A stretch of DNA of 64,000 nucleotides from Chlamydiales bacterium (GCA_030679955.1 JAUXSF010000011.1:1-64000); one strand, 5' to 3'; positions 42,187-54,711 are shown, counted from the first letter of the stretch. Notes: generated from the letters alone by a model not told the origin. A program made the numbers and translations.

Positions 42187-43706
42187 GATTCCTCATCAAC
42201 GAGCTGTTTGGGTGTAAGGGTTGGCATACGACTTGCTAACCAGAACAAGACAAACGCTGCTACTAGACAAGCGAAAAAGACATATTGCAACGACTGCATC
42301 AAGCTATGAGCAAGCGACGAAAGAGTCTCTAAAGTAATCGCCTGTCGCTCTAAAGGGTCGAAAATTTTCTGGGGTGCTTCAAAAATCTCGTGGGCAGCAC
42401 CGAAGAGCTCCTTGCTACCTAACCAGCTTTGAATATCACGTCTAAAGGAACCAAGTTGTATGCCACCCATTAGGGCGATAAAGACTGTTCCACCAAACAT
42501 GCGAAAGAAGTGCATGAGAGAAGAGGCAGAGCCTATAGTATGATTGGTAGCTATTGCCTGCATTGCCACTATCAGCGTGTTACTAATGATCGCTAGTCCC
42601 ACACCGATGCATGAGTTGCAAATCACCAACTGCCATATCACAGCATCTTCCAACACCATAGCTAGACCCGCAAAGCCAACTGCTATCAAGACTGCACCTA
42701 TTGTGGCCATACGACGAAAGCCTATGCGGTTTAACAGTAGGCCAGAGACTACAGAACCGAAGAACATGCCTACAGCAACAACAGTGACGACATAGCCTGC
42801 CGTCCTAGGAGGCAAACCCATAACCCCTTGCACAAAGAGCGGTAGGAAATTGACTACGCTAAATAGTAAGCCTCCTACAATGGCCACCATCGTCACAGAA
42901 ATACCAGCGACTCGATTTTTAAATAGCGATACGGGAATCAGAGGATCGCTCGAAGATCTAAGATGGCGCAAAAATAGCACTGTAAAAGTGATGCCAATAA
43001 TTGCAGCGAAAGTTTCGGGCATACCAAAATGAAGCTGTCCTGCGCTTAGCAACATGGCAACTGTCGGCCCTGTGGCCAAACAGAACAATGCGGAGCCCAT
43101 CCAGTCTAACTTTCTAGTTCCTGTACCGGTCGAGAGGTTACCAAAACGCATGGTAGCGGCCAATATCACCAATGCACACGGCACGTTGATAAAAAACGCC
43201 CACCGCCATGAGAAATACTCGACGCTTAACGCTCCAATAGTGGGTCCTAGAATGCTTGAGATCGCCCACGTTCCAGAGATGCACGCCTGCATCTTAGCGC
43301 GCTGCTCAACCGGAAAAATGACACCAAACAGAATCACGCTAAGGCTGATCAGACCGGCCGAGCCTAAGCCCTGGACGGCCCTAGCCGCAATCAGTTCCTG
43401 CATAGACGAGGAAAAACCGCAAAGCGCAGACCCAAGCAAAAAGATGACTAGGGCCAGCCTGTAAATTCGCTTGTAGCCATAAATATCTGCCAAGGCGCCG
43501 AACAAAGGACTAGCAGTCACCGATGCTAGCAAATAGCTGGCAGGCACCCATGGGTACAAGTTAAACCCTCCGGACATCGAAGAAAGAATGGAGGGCATTA
43601 AAGTCGCGGTCACCATTGCTTCCATCGAAGCGCAAAACATGCCCAACAAGACTGTAATGACGATGATGGTACGGTGCTTTTCAAAGGAGTTGGTCGTTTC
43701 AGTCAT
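42183..43706 (-). CDS. DHA2-family (EmrB/QacA) MFS drug efflux transporter
   Basis: 507 aa with 14 predicted membrane segments. Motifs are MEAMVTATLMPSI in TM1, ALADIYGYKRIYRLALVIF (motif A between TM2 and TM3), AARAVQGLGSAGLISLSVIL (TM4) and SILGPTIGALSVEYFSWRWA (motif C, antiporter-specific). It exports hydrophobic compounds in exchange for protons. ATG 43706 overlaps the stop of the NAPE-PLD-like gene by one base (TAATG), so the two are coupled. Confidence 0.92.
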   Translation of the reverse strand: MTETTNSFEKHRTIIVITVLLGMFCASMEAMVTATLMPSILSSMSGGFNLYPWVPASYLLASVTASPLFGALADIYGYKRIYRLALVIFLLGSALCGFSSSMQELIAARAVQGLGSAGLISLSVILFGVIFPVEQRAKMQACISGTWAISSILGPTIGALSVEYFSWRWAFFINVPCALVILAATMRFGNLSTGTGTRKLDWMGSALFCLATGPTVAMLLSAGQLHFGMPETFAAIIGITFTVLFLRHLRSSSDPLIPVSLFKNRVAGISVTMVAIVGGLLFSVVNFLPLFVQGVMGLPPRTAGYVVTVVAVGMFFGSVVSGLLLNRIGFRRMATIGAVLIAVGFAGLAMVLEDAVIWQLVICNSCIGVGLAIISNTLIVAMQAIATNHTIGSASSLMHFFRMFGGTVFIALMGGIQLGSFRRDIQSWLGSKELFGAAHEIFEAPQKIFDPLERQAITLETLSSLAHSLMQSLQYVFFACLVAAFVLFWLASRMPTLTPKQLVDEES

Positions 43707-44626
43707 TATTGTCCAATTCTGGTTGGTACATCAAGCCCCTGGCCCGGTTCCAGAACACGGAAGTGGTCTGGAGAAACCCTGCGACGTTTGAGCGCGCTTT
43801 TAAGTTCTGTCACAGGAGCATCATAAGCCTCGTCGCTAAGCTGAAAAGTTCCATAGTGAACACCGATGCTCATACTAGCGTCAAGGTTCTGGTGCGCCTG
43901 TACAGCATCGTCCGGAGAGGTGTGGAAAGGACCCATAAACCACCTTGGGGAGTATGCCCCTATTGGTAGAAGAGCCAAACGAATCTCTCCAAAAAAAGTG
44001 CGAATCTCATCAAAGTGGGGACCAAAACCCGTATCACCAGCAAAATAGACAGCGCCTTGCTCGCCGGTTACCACAAAACCACCCCACAGAGTGCGATTAC
44101 TGTCGAAAACACCGCGTCGGGTATAATGCTTGGCGGGTACAAAGGTGATCGTCACATCGGGATTGATACGAAGATCCTGCCACCAGCCAAACTCCTCTAC
44201 ACGAGCAACTCCCCTGCGCGCCAGCCAACGGCGATTACCCTCGCCGATGCAAAAAATAGGGTCATGGGCGCGCTGCAAGCGCTTAATGGTGGGCAGATCC
44301 AGGTGATCATAATGGTTATGACTGATCAGTACGTAATCTATGGGCGGCAGATCCTCGAGATTTACGCCAGGAGCACATACTCGTTTAGGTCCGACCATAC
44401 CAAATGGGCCACAGCGCTTGGACCAGATAGGATCTGTCAAAAAATTCAGCCCCTCTGTTTGGAAAAGCACTGTGGAATGGTTAATGAAAGTCACGCGTAA
44501 ATCATGACCCATAACCCTTTCAGTAGGGATCTTTTGCGGCTGTACTTCGACACTTGTCGGCCATTCTATCGGCTTGCGTGTCGCCAGCCATCGTACGACA
44601 TCTGTCCAACGACGTGATTCTGTCAC
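43706..44626 (-). CDS. MBL-fold hydrolase, NAPE-PLD / UlaG-like
   Basis: 306-aa metallo-beta-lactamase-fold enzyme. Zinc ligands are visible in LISHNHYDHLD (HxHxDH), AGDTGFGPHF and GVHYGTFQLSDE. The surrounding GPFGMVGPKRVCAPG and FVPAKHYTRRGVFD match N-acyl-phosphatidylethanolamine-hydrolysing phospholipase D relatives, which release N-acylethanolamines from membrane lipids. Many bacterial homologs are uncharacterised. I start at GTG 44626 with GGAG upstream; the GTG 19 codons earlier lacks a site. First gene of a two-gene unit with the efflux pump. Confidence 0.8.
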   Translation of the reverse strand: MTESRRWTDVVRWLATRKPIEWPTSVEVQPQKIPTERVMGHDLRVTFINHSTVLFQTEGLNFLTDPIWSKRCGPFGMVGPKRVCAPGVNLEDLPPIDYVLISHNHYDHLDLPTIKRLQRAHDPIFCIGEGNRRWLARRGVARVEEFGWWQDLRINPDVTITFVPAKHYTRRGVFDSNRTLWGGFVVTGEQGAVYFAGDTGFGPHFDEIRTFFGEIRLALLPIGAYSPRWFMGPFHTSPDDAVQAHQNLDASMSIGVHYGTFQLSDEAYDAPVTELKSALKRRRVSPDHFRVLEPGQGLDVPTRIGQ

Positions 44627-44852
44627 GAGGAAAACTCCGTAAATTTGCACGACAGTGTAACTACCATCAAATAAAAATACCACGGATTAGGGGCGTGGGA
44701 AAGAAGACCTCGCCTTATCAACCTAATTTAAAAATCACGATTGAAATTATTAATAAAGTATTAAAATTAATTTATTTAAGATAGTTTATTCTATTTAAAA
44801 AAAAATTAATTACAATTATAGCTAAACATGACTATTAAGTAAGGTTTTCATT

Positions 44853-44918
44853 ATGCAAACTCAAGGCGTACATGGCGGCGGTGGGGGGACTACTGGATAC
44901 CCCTATCCTCATCGTTAA
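44853..44918 (+). CDS. Glycine-rich 21-codon leader ORF, possibly the true start of the next gene
   Basis: ATG 44853 follows AAGG at usable spacing and an AT-rich promoter-like region (44740-44830). The product reads MQTQGVHGGGGGTTGYPYPH plus one Arg and stops 12 bases before the next gene's GTG. A run of six G (44882-44887) lies inside it. One extra G would join this ORF in frame to the 1030-aa gene with no intervening stop. It may be a leader peptide or the switched-off N-terminus of a phase-variable gene. Confidence 0.4.
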   Translation: MQTQGVHGGGGGTTGYPYPHR

Positions 44919-44929
44919 GGGCCCAAGGG

Positions 44930-47900
44930 GTGGAAAGCGATGTATTGGTGGATATCAAGCGCGTCTTAGCAGAAACAGTCAATGCGCAGGGAGATGCTCC
45001 TGCCCAATTAAGCGCGGAAGTTACCCGAGTGTGTAAGGATCACCATCTCGATTCGAGCCAGACAGATCGAGTGGTTCAAGCGTGCTTGCAAATGTTTCAG
45101 CAAAAAATAGCCGCACCTTCTAGACCTCCCTCCCCTATGATGGCACAAGCAAAAGGAGCTGGAAAAAACCTTGATTTGAAGCTGCAAGGACAGAAAGTGA
45201 AAGCGGCAGCTGCACTCAATAGACTCCCAAACACTATGGCTTTAGCCTTAGCCAGCGACGAGGCGGAACGACAAGGAGCCATTAAAGAGCTCCGGTCCGA
45301 TTTGCAAAAACTGTGTGATTATCTACCCGGAGGGGCCGGCCATGCCATGAGCTGTATGGAGACAGAGCTCGTTAAAATCGCCACAGCACTTACTACAAGT
45401 GGAATATCAGCGGACGCGATTAACGTAGTAAAGGAAGCTGTTGTCGACGTCCTGAAAGAAGCTAAGGAGAAACATGGGGCTACAATGCAGAGAGCTTTGC
45501 TTGATGCAACTAACTTTGCGATTAACCGCGCGGGGGAAGGTCCTATAGCGCAAACGCTTGAAGACCTACAGATTGGTGTAGGCTTACAAGATGCACGATC
45601 TGAAAGGCTTACCAACATGATTCAAGAATATCATGCTACAGGAACGCCTGAACAGGGACTTAAGGAAATATGTGCTCTGTTTTCAGAGATGGTAAACGAT
45701 GCACGGCAAGATACTCGCCTGGTGTTTGAAATCATCCAACAAGCAGCGACAGCGCAGTATTTTGAGGTGGGCTACTGCAGAAAGGGTGACGAGCTTCTTT
45801 ACGCTTTAGGCACGCAACTGTTAGGCATTTGCCAACAAAAGGGTACCGAAGACCTTTGGTGGGATCTCGCGACCTATCATGAAATGTGTTCCTATGATCA
45901 ACAGGAGGACAAACCACCTTTGATGGAGGGCATCAAAATGATATGGGGTGCAATGGAAATGGAGATGCCTAAACCTGCGGTAACTAGCGCACAGTCTGAG
46001 ATTCACCCTGTTATCTTTCACGCAAGCCCGCATTATGCCCGGGATCTAATGTCGAATTACCCTACACTTTCCACTCAAGTCGTGTTAGAGATGGGTCTTA
46101 GAAAACTGGGGGAAGTCCATGGCGATCAACCGGTTCATCCTATTTTTGTAGGAGAAGAGTGGAAATTCTATGCCTCATCTAAGCAAGAATTAGTGAATAT
46201 CCTCGATGACCTTGGCGCTCTTAGCCAACAGTATCCGAATGTACTGATTATTCCGGGGACGATAGCGTGGACAGAACCTGATCCAGAAAATCCGTCGATG
46301 CTACGAGCGTTCAATAGTATGCCAGTTTTTGAGGGCGGACGGTTAGTGCACCTATATCACAAAACGCATGAACGGTCAGACCTAGATACGATTAGGAGTG
46401 TGATCGCTTCAAAAGGAATTGATCTAGCACCAGGGAATCCACGTTGGGCTATGTCTGATGAAGAAACCAAAGAATCCTTGTCGCGTTTCAACAGCAATGT
46501 ATTTGTACACGATGGCTTGGCTGTAAGTTTAGAAGTTTGCTGCGACCATGGAAATATGGCCGCCCAGCAGGATTATAACCGTCGGTACCCCGGCAGCGTG
46601 GGGACAGACTTGCATATTCTTCCCTCGCATGGAACCGTTCCAACGATTCAACGCACTCCCGTTGCTACAGGGGGAACCATGCTATCCCTCGATCATGCCA
46701 ATATCGCCAAATCGAAGGTTGGGACAGCTCGTGACGACGGAGATACCAGGATTTGGGCTGTAACAGATACTCAAGATAACAACTCTGATCATCAAGTAAG
46801 TGCGCAACGATCACATATCACCAGCGCCGAGGGAGCACCTCGTCTGGCACCACGCACCATAGATTTCCCCGGACAGGTTTCCCCTGCAGATGCCGACCGC
46901 ACAAAAGCATTTTTCAAGGTTATTTCAGAAGAAACTGGCGTTTCTGCCACTTGGCTGCGCATGGAGATTACCAATTTACTTGAAGCTAACAAGTCGGACT
47001 TCTATCCCTCCTCCCGCACGACATTGAAGGATGGATCATTATCTGGAGTAATGGAAAACCTCCACAAGCGCTACGCCTTTCCCTCAAGAGACGCCCTGGA
47101 GCAAAGCATTGAAGCCTTAAAGAAAGGCGAAGATGATCCCGCTCTTTTTCCGCTTCTACCACAACTTATGTCGCAGCGATTGGGACGTGATATTGTTGTG
47201 CAAACTGACCTTGCCACTGCTCCGCGTACCATTGTTTCTCCAGATTGGGCAAGGCCAACAGAGCCTGCTAAGGGAGCTATAGAAATCATCCAATCCTACA
47301 GCTTAGGTACCTTCGTTAAAAGTGATCAGGTAAAAGTGGTTAAACCATCCGCTCCGCTTACTTCTTCCAAACCTATGGTAAGCAGCGCGTTACTCGCAAT
47401 AAGTATACCCACGCCCTCGGCTATTAATGGGGTGCGCAACACTATAGTCCAAAATTTAAGAAGCAGCCACGACGAGGCATTTCTAGATGAGGCAGATGCT
47501 CTCTGTACGGCCCTCAAGAAAAAAGCCGACGGTTATAAGTGGGCTGCTAAAATCTCGCCCAAACGCCGAGCTATTATTCGTAACCTAAACCAAGCGGTAA
47601 AGACAATCAGAGCCGAGATTCAAGAGGCTAGTTTGCAATTGTTAGAGGACAAGCTTTCGCGTAAGCGAGCTAATCCAAATATGGCACTATCTTTGAAAGC
47701 CTTAACAGGTTTTGGAACCAAAGAACTAAAAGGCAGACATTTAAAAGTTGAAAGTGGATACCTGGTTCTTAGTAAAGGTCGTAAGGGGTTGGACCTAGAT
47801 GCAACCTTCGGTGCAATTCAACAACTAAGCAATAGTCTATTTCCCGCCGAACAGGCGCCATCTTCAAATGTCTCTGTTAAAGTATTTAGCAAGGAATTGA

Positions 47901-48022
47901 AGAAAGTATCAAAAGCCTATGGCGGTGTGCGTGGCCGTTTATCCCCCTCCCAACGAAAGTTTCGTAAGCAGTTGCGTATTGAACTCAATCGTTTAGAGGA
48001 GCTCAGTTCGCGAACGACTTAA
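44930..48022 (+). CDS. Putative effector with carbon-nitrogen hydrolase (nitrilase)-like domain, 1030 aa
   Basis: The in-frame start is GTG 44930, but its ribosome-binding site is poor and the real N-terminus may lie in the leader ORF. Residues 1-340 are helical. Residues 355-650 resemble a nitrilase fold: FVGEEWKFY (candidate Glu), VLIIPGTIAW, FNSMPVFEGGRLVHLYHKTH with Lys478, and LAVSLEVCCDHGN with Cys537/538. This is the Glu-Lys-Cys order of amidases and nitrilases. Later parts are helical with basic stretches (KISPKRRAIIRNLNQAVKTI). A nitrilase-like domain in so large a protein is unusual. Substrate and secretion route are unknown. Confidence 0.5.
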   Translation: MESDVLVDIKRVLAETVNAQGDAPAQLSAEVTRVCKDHHLDSSQTDRVVQACLQMFQQKIAAPSRPPSPMMAQAKGAGKNLDLKLQGQKVKAAAALNRLPNTMALALASDEAERQGAIKELRSDLQKLCDYLPGGAGHAMSCMETELVKIATALTTSGISADAINVVKEAVVDVLKEAKEKHGATMQRALLDATNFAINRAGEGPIAQTLEDLQIGVGLQDARSERLTNMIQEYHATGTPEQGLKEICALFSEMVNDARQDTRLVFEIIQQAATAQYFEVGYCRKGDELLYALGTQLLGICQQKGTEDLWWDLATYHEMCSYDQQEDKPPLMEGIKMIWGAMEMEMPKPAVTSAQSEIHPVIFHASPHYARDLMSNYPTLSTQVVLEMGLRKLGEVHGDQPVHPIFVGEEWKFYASSKQELVNILDDLGALSQQYPNVLIIPGTIAWTEPDPENPSMLRAFNSMPVFEGGRLVHLYHKTHERSDLDTIRSVIASKGIDLAPGNPRWAMSDEETKESLSRFNSNVFVHDGLAVSLEVCCDHGNMAAQQDYNRRYPGSVGTDLHILPSHGTVPTIQRTPVATGGTMLSLDHANIAKSKVGTARDDGDTRIWAVTDTQDNNSDHQVSAQRSHITSAEGAPRLAPRTIDFPGQVSPADADRTKAFFKVISEETGVSATWLRMEITNLLEANKSDFYPSSRTTLKDGSLSGVMENLHKRYAFPSRDALEQSIEALKKGEDDPALFPLLPQLMSQRLGRDIVVQTDLATAPRTIVSPDWARPTEPAKGAIEIIQSYSLGTFVKSDQVKVVKPSAPLTSSKPMVSSALLAISIPTPSAINGVRNTIVQNLRSSHDEAFLDEADALCTALKKKADGYKWAAKISPKRRAIIRNLNQAVKTIRAEIQEASLQLLEDKLSRKRANPNMALSLKALTGFGTKELKGRHLKVESGYLVLSKGRKGLDLDATFGAIQQLSNSLFPAEQAPSSNVSVKVFSKELKKVSKAYGGVRGRLSPSQRKFRKQLRIELNRLEELSSRTT

Positions 48023-48134
48023 TCAGCCCACCTTCATTTTTTAACGTCGTCACCCCCTTTCTGTAGTAAAAAATGGCGCAAAAAATGGTGTGAATATGGT
48101 ACGCTTTCGTCGTTAGAAATGGGAGCGCAACCTT

Positions 48135-50957
<2,823 letters not shown>

Positions 50958-51315
50958 TTGGGCACTAAATAGACGATATGGACCTTATGGACGATATCGA
51001 CCATATGGACTCATAATAATGCGTCTGCGCCCAATTACACCCACTTCTTTTCACTGCTCTTCACTTCCTCCATTTTGATCCACTTGCGTTCATTTCTCGT
51101 CCATAAGGTCCATTCTTGTCCACTTCGTCCACTTTTGTCCACGCCTGTCCATGAGTGTCCTTTTCTGTTCGTTCCGTCCATATGTGTCCATACCTATCCA
51201 AAAGTGATTTTATGGCTTCTTTCAGTTATCTGATACATAGGTTTCTCTTCTGTAATCCTTTCCCTTATTCTCCTAGTTTGGTAGCTTGGTGGTAGCAACC
51301 AACAAGAGCTTTTGC
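50958..51315. repeat. 358-base gap with an expanded repeat family C array
   Basis: 50977-51011 holds atatggaccttatggacgat-type units. 51098-51197 holds the opposite orientation (gtccataaggtccat, then cttgtccacttcgtccactt and following units). The two blocks form an imperfect inverted repeat around 90 bases. No ORF is supported. The zwf promoter should lie near 51220-51290, but no clear consensus is seen. Confidence 0.6.
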
Positions 51316-52881
51316 ATGTCTGCAACAAAGGTATCGGTACCATTTCATAATCCCTTCCAGGAAGGCGCTACGACCACTAAAATAGCAGCGCCTTGCATCG
51401 TTGTTATTTTTGGAGCTACTGGCGACCTTACACGACGTCGCTTAGTGCCTGCACTTTATAATCTTGCGCGCGACGGACAACTCCCCGCACACTTTTGCTG
51501 CGTTGGCTTCGCCCGCCGGCCTAAAAGCGATGCAGAGTTCCGCAAGGAAATGTACGGCGCTATTAACGAGTTTTCTCGCGTTAAACCTGTCGACGAAAAC
51601 CTGTGGAAGTCCTTCGGTGAACAGCTTTTTTATCATCAGAGTGAATTCGACGAAGATGAAGGCTATGAAACACTAGCCAAGCAACTACAAGACCTCGATG
51701 TACAGTTTGGCACTAAAGGGAACAGAGTTTATTACTTCTCCACCCAGCCACGCTACTTCCCTACGTTAGTCAAAAAGCTAAAGAAGCACGGCCTGATCTA
51801 TCCTCATGGAGGCGACAACTCAAGCGGACCGTGGTCGCGGATCATCTTCGAGAAGCCGTTTGGCCATGATCTTCCGAGCGCTATTGCCCTGCAGGACCAG
51901 ATCAGCAAGTACTTAGATGAATCACAAACCTATCGCATCGATCACTGGCTTGGTAAAGAAACGGTGCAGAACCTATTGGTTTTCCGCTTCACCAATCCCA
52001 TTTTCGAAGCTTTGTGGAACCGACACCACATCGACCATGTGCAGATTGCAGTGGCAGAAGATCTCGGCGTGGGTACACGCGGAGCACTGTGGGAAGAGCA
52101 GGGTATGCTGCGAGACATCGTCCAGAACCACATGATGCAGCTACTTTCACTGATTGCCATGGAGCCCCCCAGCAAACTTGATGCCGAAGCTATTCGTGAC
52201 GAAAAGGTAAAAGTAATCTCCTCCATCACACCTATATCCGCGCAAGAGTTCGACAAATGCGTTGTGCGCGGTCAATACGGCCCAGGAATGATAAATGGCA
52301 AAGATGTCTGTGGTTACCGCCAAGAAGCTAATGTTTCTGCGACCTCTGCTATTGAGACTTTTGTGGCTCTCAAGCTGCACATCGACAATTGGCGTTGGGC
52401 AGGTGTGCCTTTCTACTTACGCAGCGGCAAGCGTCTACCTAAGAAAGTGACGGAAATCGCCATCACCTTTAAGGAAGCTCCTGGCCACCTGTACCAGGAA
52501 AAAGGACGCCCAAATCCTTCTAATGTTTTGGCCATACGCATTCAGCCAGACGAAAATATCTCGCTGACAACTAACTGTAAAGTCCCTGGCCAAGAGAACC
52601 TTGTACATCCCGTAAGGATGGACTTTCGCTATAACGCCTATTTTGGTGCAGCACAGCAAGAAGCCTATGAACGTTTAATATGCGATTGCATGGCTGGTGA
52701 CAGCACGCTTTTTGCTCGCGACGATGAAGTGCAAGCCTCATGGAGGTTGTTGACACCTATCTTAGAACGGTGGCAAGCCACCAAACCCGCCAACTTTCCC
52801 AACTATCCAGCTGGCAAGTGGGGGCCATTAGAGGCAGAAGCGATGATGGCGGCTGATGGGCGCCAATGGCGACTGCTATAG
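51316..52881 (+). CDS. zwf: Glucose-6-phosphate 1-dehydrogenase
   Basis: Oxidises glucose-6-phosphate with NADP+, the entry to the pentose-phosphate pathway. IVVIFGATGDLTRRRL is the Rossmann loop, and YRIDHWLGKETVQNLLVFRF contains the catalytic signature. DFRYNAYF and a C-terminal WRLLTPILERW follow. I prefer ATG 51316 (521 aa) to the TTG ten codons upstream, although the ribosome-binding site is modest. opcA and pgl follow, forming a three-gene unit. Confidence 0.95.
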   Translation: MSATKVSVPFHNPFQEGATTTKIAAPCIVVIFGATGDLTRRRLVPALYNLARDGQLPAHFCCVGFARRPKSDAEFRKEMYGAINEFSRVKPVDENLWKSFGEQLFYHQSEFDEDEGYETLAKQLQDLDVQFGTKGNRVYYFSTQPRYFPTLVKKLKKHGLIYPHGGDNSSGPWSRIIFEKPFGHDLPSAIALQDQISKYLDESQTYRIDHWLGKETVQNLLVFRFTNPIFEALWNRHHIDHVQIAVAEDLGVGTRGALWEEQGMLRDIVQNHMMQLLSLIAMEPPSKLDAEAIRDEKVKVISSITPISAQEFDKCVVRGQYGPGMINGKDVCGYRQEANVSATSAIETFVALKLHIDNWRWAGVPFYLRSGKRLPKKVTEIAITFKEAPGHLYQEKGRPNPSNVLAIRIQPDENISLTTNCKVPGQENLVHPVRMDFRYNAYFGAAQQEAYERLICDCMAGDSTLFARDDEVQASWRLLTPILERWQATKPANFPNYPAGKWGPLEAEAMMAADGRQWRLL

Positions 52882-52894
52882 GAGGAAAACGATC

Positions 52895-53923
52895 ATGCCA
52901 CAAGACGTAAAAGCCCAAGAAGAGCGATGCAATAACCTGAATACCTATCTGTTTAACCTGATAGTGTATTCGCCGGTTAAAGAGCGCTCACAGTACTTCT
53001 ACAGCTTAGTTGAACATATTGTGGACCATTTTCCTAGCCGCATTTTATTCATTGAAGGCACCTCCGATGAACAGCAGGAACTAGCCACTGAGTACCATGG
53101 CGTGCAACAAGGCGAAGGCTGCGAACAAATCACCTTTAAGGTTCCGCAAGATCAAAGAGACAAAATTTCCTTCGTGATCTTGCCGCACTTACTTTCTGAT
53201 CTACCGGTTGTATCACTATGGGGTCAAGATCCCACAACAGAACAAGATGTCCTACCACACCTCATCAAGTTTTCCAGCCGTTTGATTTTTGATTCTGATA
53301 GCGCCGACAACCTTCAGCGCTTTAGCCACCGCATTTTAGCCTTGGCGGATGCTTCGTTAGTCGACCTGGTCGATCTAAACTGGGCACGTGTCAAGGGCTG
53401 GAGAGATGCCTTTGATGAGGTATTTGACTCCCCTGCGCGCCTAGAACAACTGTCGTTAGCCAAAAAAATCACCATCACCTACAATGGCTGCAAAAACCAA
53501 TATCAGCGTTGTAGTGCTATCCAAGCATTATATCTACAGGCTTGGTTGGCTGCACAATTGGGATGGAAAGCGAGGCACCTTGAGCCTGGCGACCCGATCA
53601 CCAAAATTGTCTACTTTAATGGCGTCCACGACCTACAGTTAGAACTCGTAGCTAACGAAGCTAAAGAGCTACCCTCAGGCTCCATCCTCGGTATCGAAAT
53701 CGAAGGTGGCCACGACCAGTCCTTTTCGCTTCGACAAGCGCCCGGTATGCCACAAGCGATCGTCCATATTTCCTCTTTAGAGGCATGCGAACTACCCTTT
53801 AACGTCATGATATCCGGTCCACGCCTGCGCTATCAATTCCTCAAGGACCTGATGTATGGACGCAGTAGCCAACATTATTTAGGCACACTACACCTCTTGT
53901 CACAACAGGATTGGAAACGATGA
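52895..53923 (+). CDS. opcA: Glucose-6-phosphate dehydrogenase assembly protein OpcA-like
   Basis: 342 aa. The order zwf-opcA-pgl and the FVILPHLLSDLPVVSLWGQD stretch followed by LIFDSD fit the OpcA family, an allosteric or assembly partner of G6PD known from cyanobacteria and actinobacteria. The central ARVKGWRDAFDEVFD is also typical. ATG 52895 has AGGAGG upstream; the frame upstream overlaps zwf and is not used. The stop overlaps pgl (ATGA). Confidence 0.85.
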   Translation: MPQDVKAQEERCNNLNTYLFNLIVYSPVKERSQYFYSLVEHIVDHFPSRILFIEGTSDEQQELATEYHGVQQGEGCEQITFKVPQDQRDKISFVILPHLLSDLPVVSLWGQDPTTEQDVLPHLIKFSSRLIFDSDSADNLQRFSHRILALADASLVDLVDLNWARVKGWRDAFDEVFDSPARLEQLSLAKKITITYNGCKNQYQRCSAIQALYLQAWLAAQLGWKARHLEPGDPITKIVYFNGVHDLQLELVANEAKELPSGSILGIEIEGGHDQSFSLRQAPGMPQAIVHISSLEACELPFNVMISGPRLRYQFLKDLMYGRSSQHYLGTLHLLSQQDWKR

Positions 53924-54711
53924 ACCGGCACAGCCTTTTAGATAACCTTCAGGCCTTTGATGATAGACGCGACATCCTAGTCCCAGGGGACCAGCATCAA
54001 ACGCTACGTCTCTGCGTCGATCATTTCATCGCCACAGCTAATGCTGCCATTAAAAAGCATGGACGCTTCACAGTAGCGCTGTCGGGTGGAAGCACCCCGG
54101 AGGCTATCTATAAAGCTCTAGCAGCTAAGAGCCCAGCTCCCGTTGACTGGAGCAAAGTATGGCTTTTCTGGAGCGATGAACGCAGCGTGCCACCAGGTCA
54201 TCATGACAGCAACTACCGCATGGCGATGGAAGCCGGTATGGGCAGCCTTGGCATCCCTGAAAATCAGATCTTTCGCATGCGCGCGGAAGAAAACATCGTG
54301 GAAAATGCTGAAGCCTATGAACAAGCCTTACGCGCGAACCTTACAAACGAATCATTCGACATGGTGATGCTAGGAATGGGCAACGACGGCCACACAGCCT
54401 CTCTCTTCCCTCACACCCACGGCTTAACCACGCGTAACCGCCTGGTCATCGGTAATTGGATTCCACAGCTGAATACATGGCGTATGTCGCTAACCTTTGA
54501 GTGCATCAATGCAGCCTCTACTATTTGCATTTATGTTATGGGTAAGAGCAAGGCAAAGACTTTAACACATGTCCTTAGTAGCTCCCCAGACGTTGAAAAT
54601 CTACCCTCCCAAGAGGTTGGCACCTCCGTTCACAAAGCGCTTTGGATTGTAGATGCCGATGCGGCAGAAGATCTATTAAACCACATGGCCTCTAGCGAAC
54701 CCGGTGATTAA
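53920..54711 (+). CDS. pgl: 6-phosphogluconolactonase (DevB/Pgl type)
   Basis: Hydrolyses 6-phosphogluconolactone, the second step of the oxidative pentose-phosphate pathway. The signature stretches are FTVALSGGSTPEAIYKAL (phosphate loop), VWLFWSDERSVPPGHHDSNY and MVMLGMGNDGHTASLFPHT. 263 aa is the usual length. ATG 53920 overlaps the opcA stop by four bases and is preferred over a TTG three codons earlier. Confidence 0.94.
   Translation: MNRHSLLDNLQAFDDRRDILVPGDQHQTLRLCVDHFIATANAAIKKHGRFTVALSGGSTPEAIYKALAAKSPAPVDWSKVWLFWSDERSVPPGHHDSNYRMAMEAGMGSLGIPENQIFRMRAEENIVENAEAYEQALRANLTNESFDMVMLGMGNDGHTASLFPHTHGLTTRNRLVIGNWIPQLNTWRMSLTFECINAASTICIYVMGKSKAKTLTHVLSSSPDVENLPSQEVGTSVHKALWIVDADAAEDLLNHMASSEPGD

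Noticed and set aside
44015-44500. 161-codon plus-strand frame opposite the NAPE-PLD-like gene
   Set aside because: The minus-strand gene carries complete zinc motifs; this frame has no recognisable features.
50977-51197. CRISPR array
   Set aside because: Units are 9-10 bases, change orientation and have no unique 30-40-base spacers; no cas gene is present.
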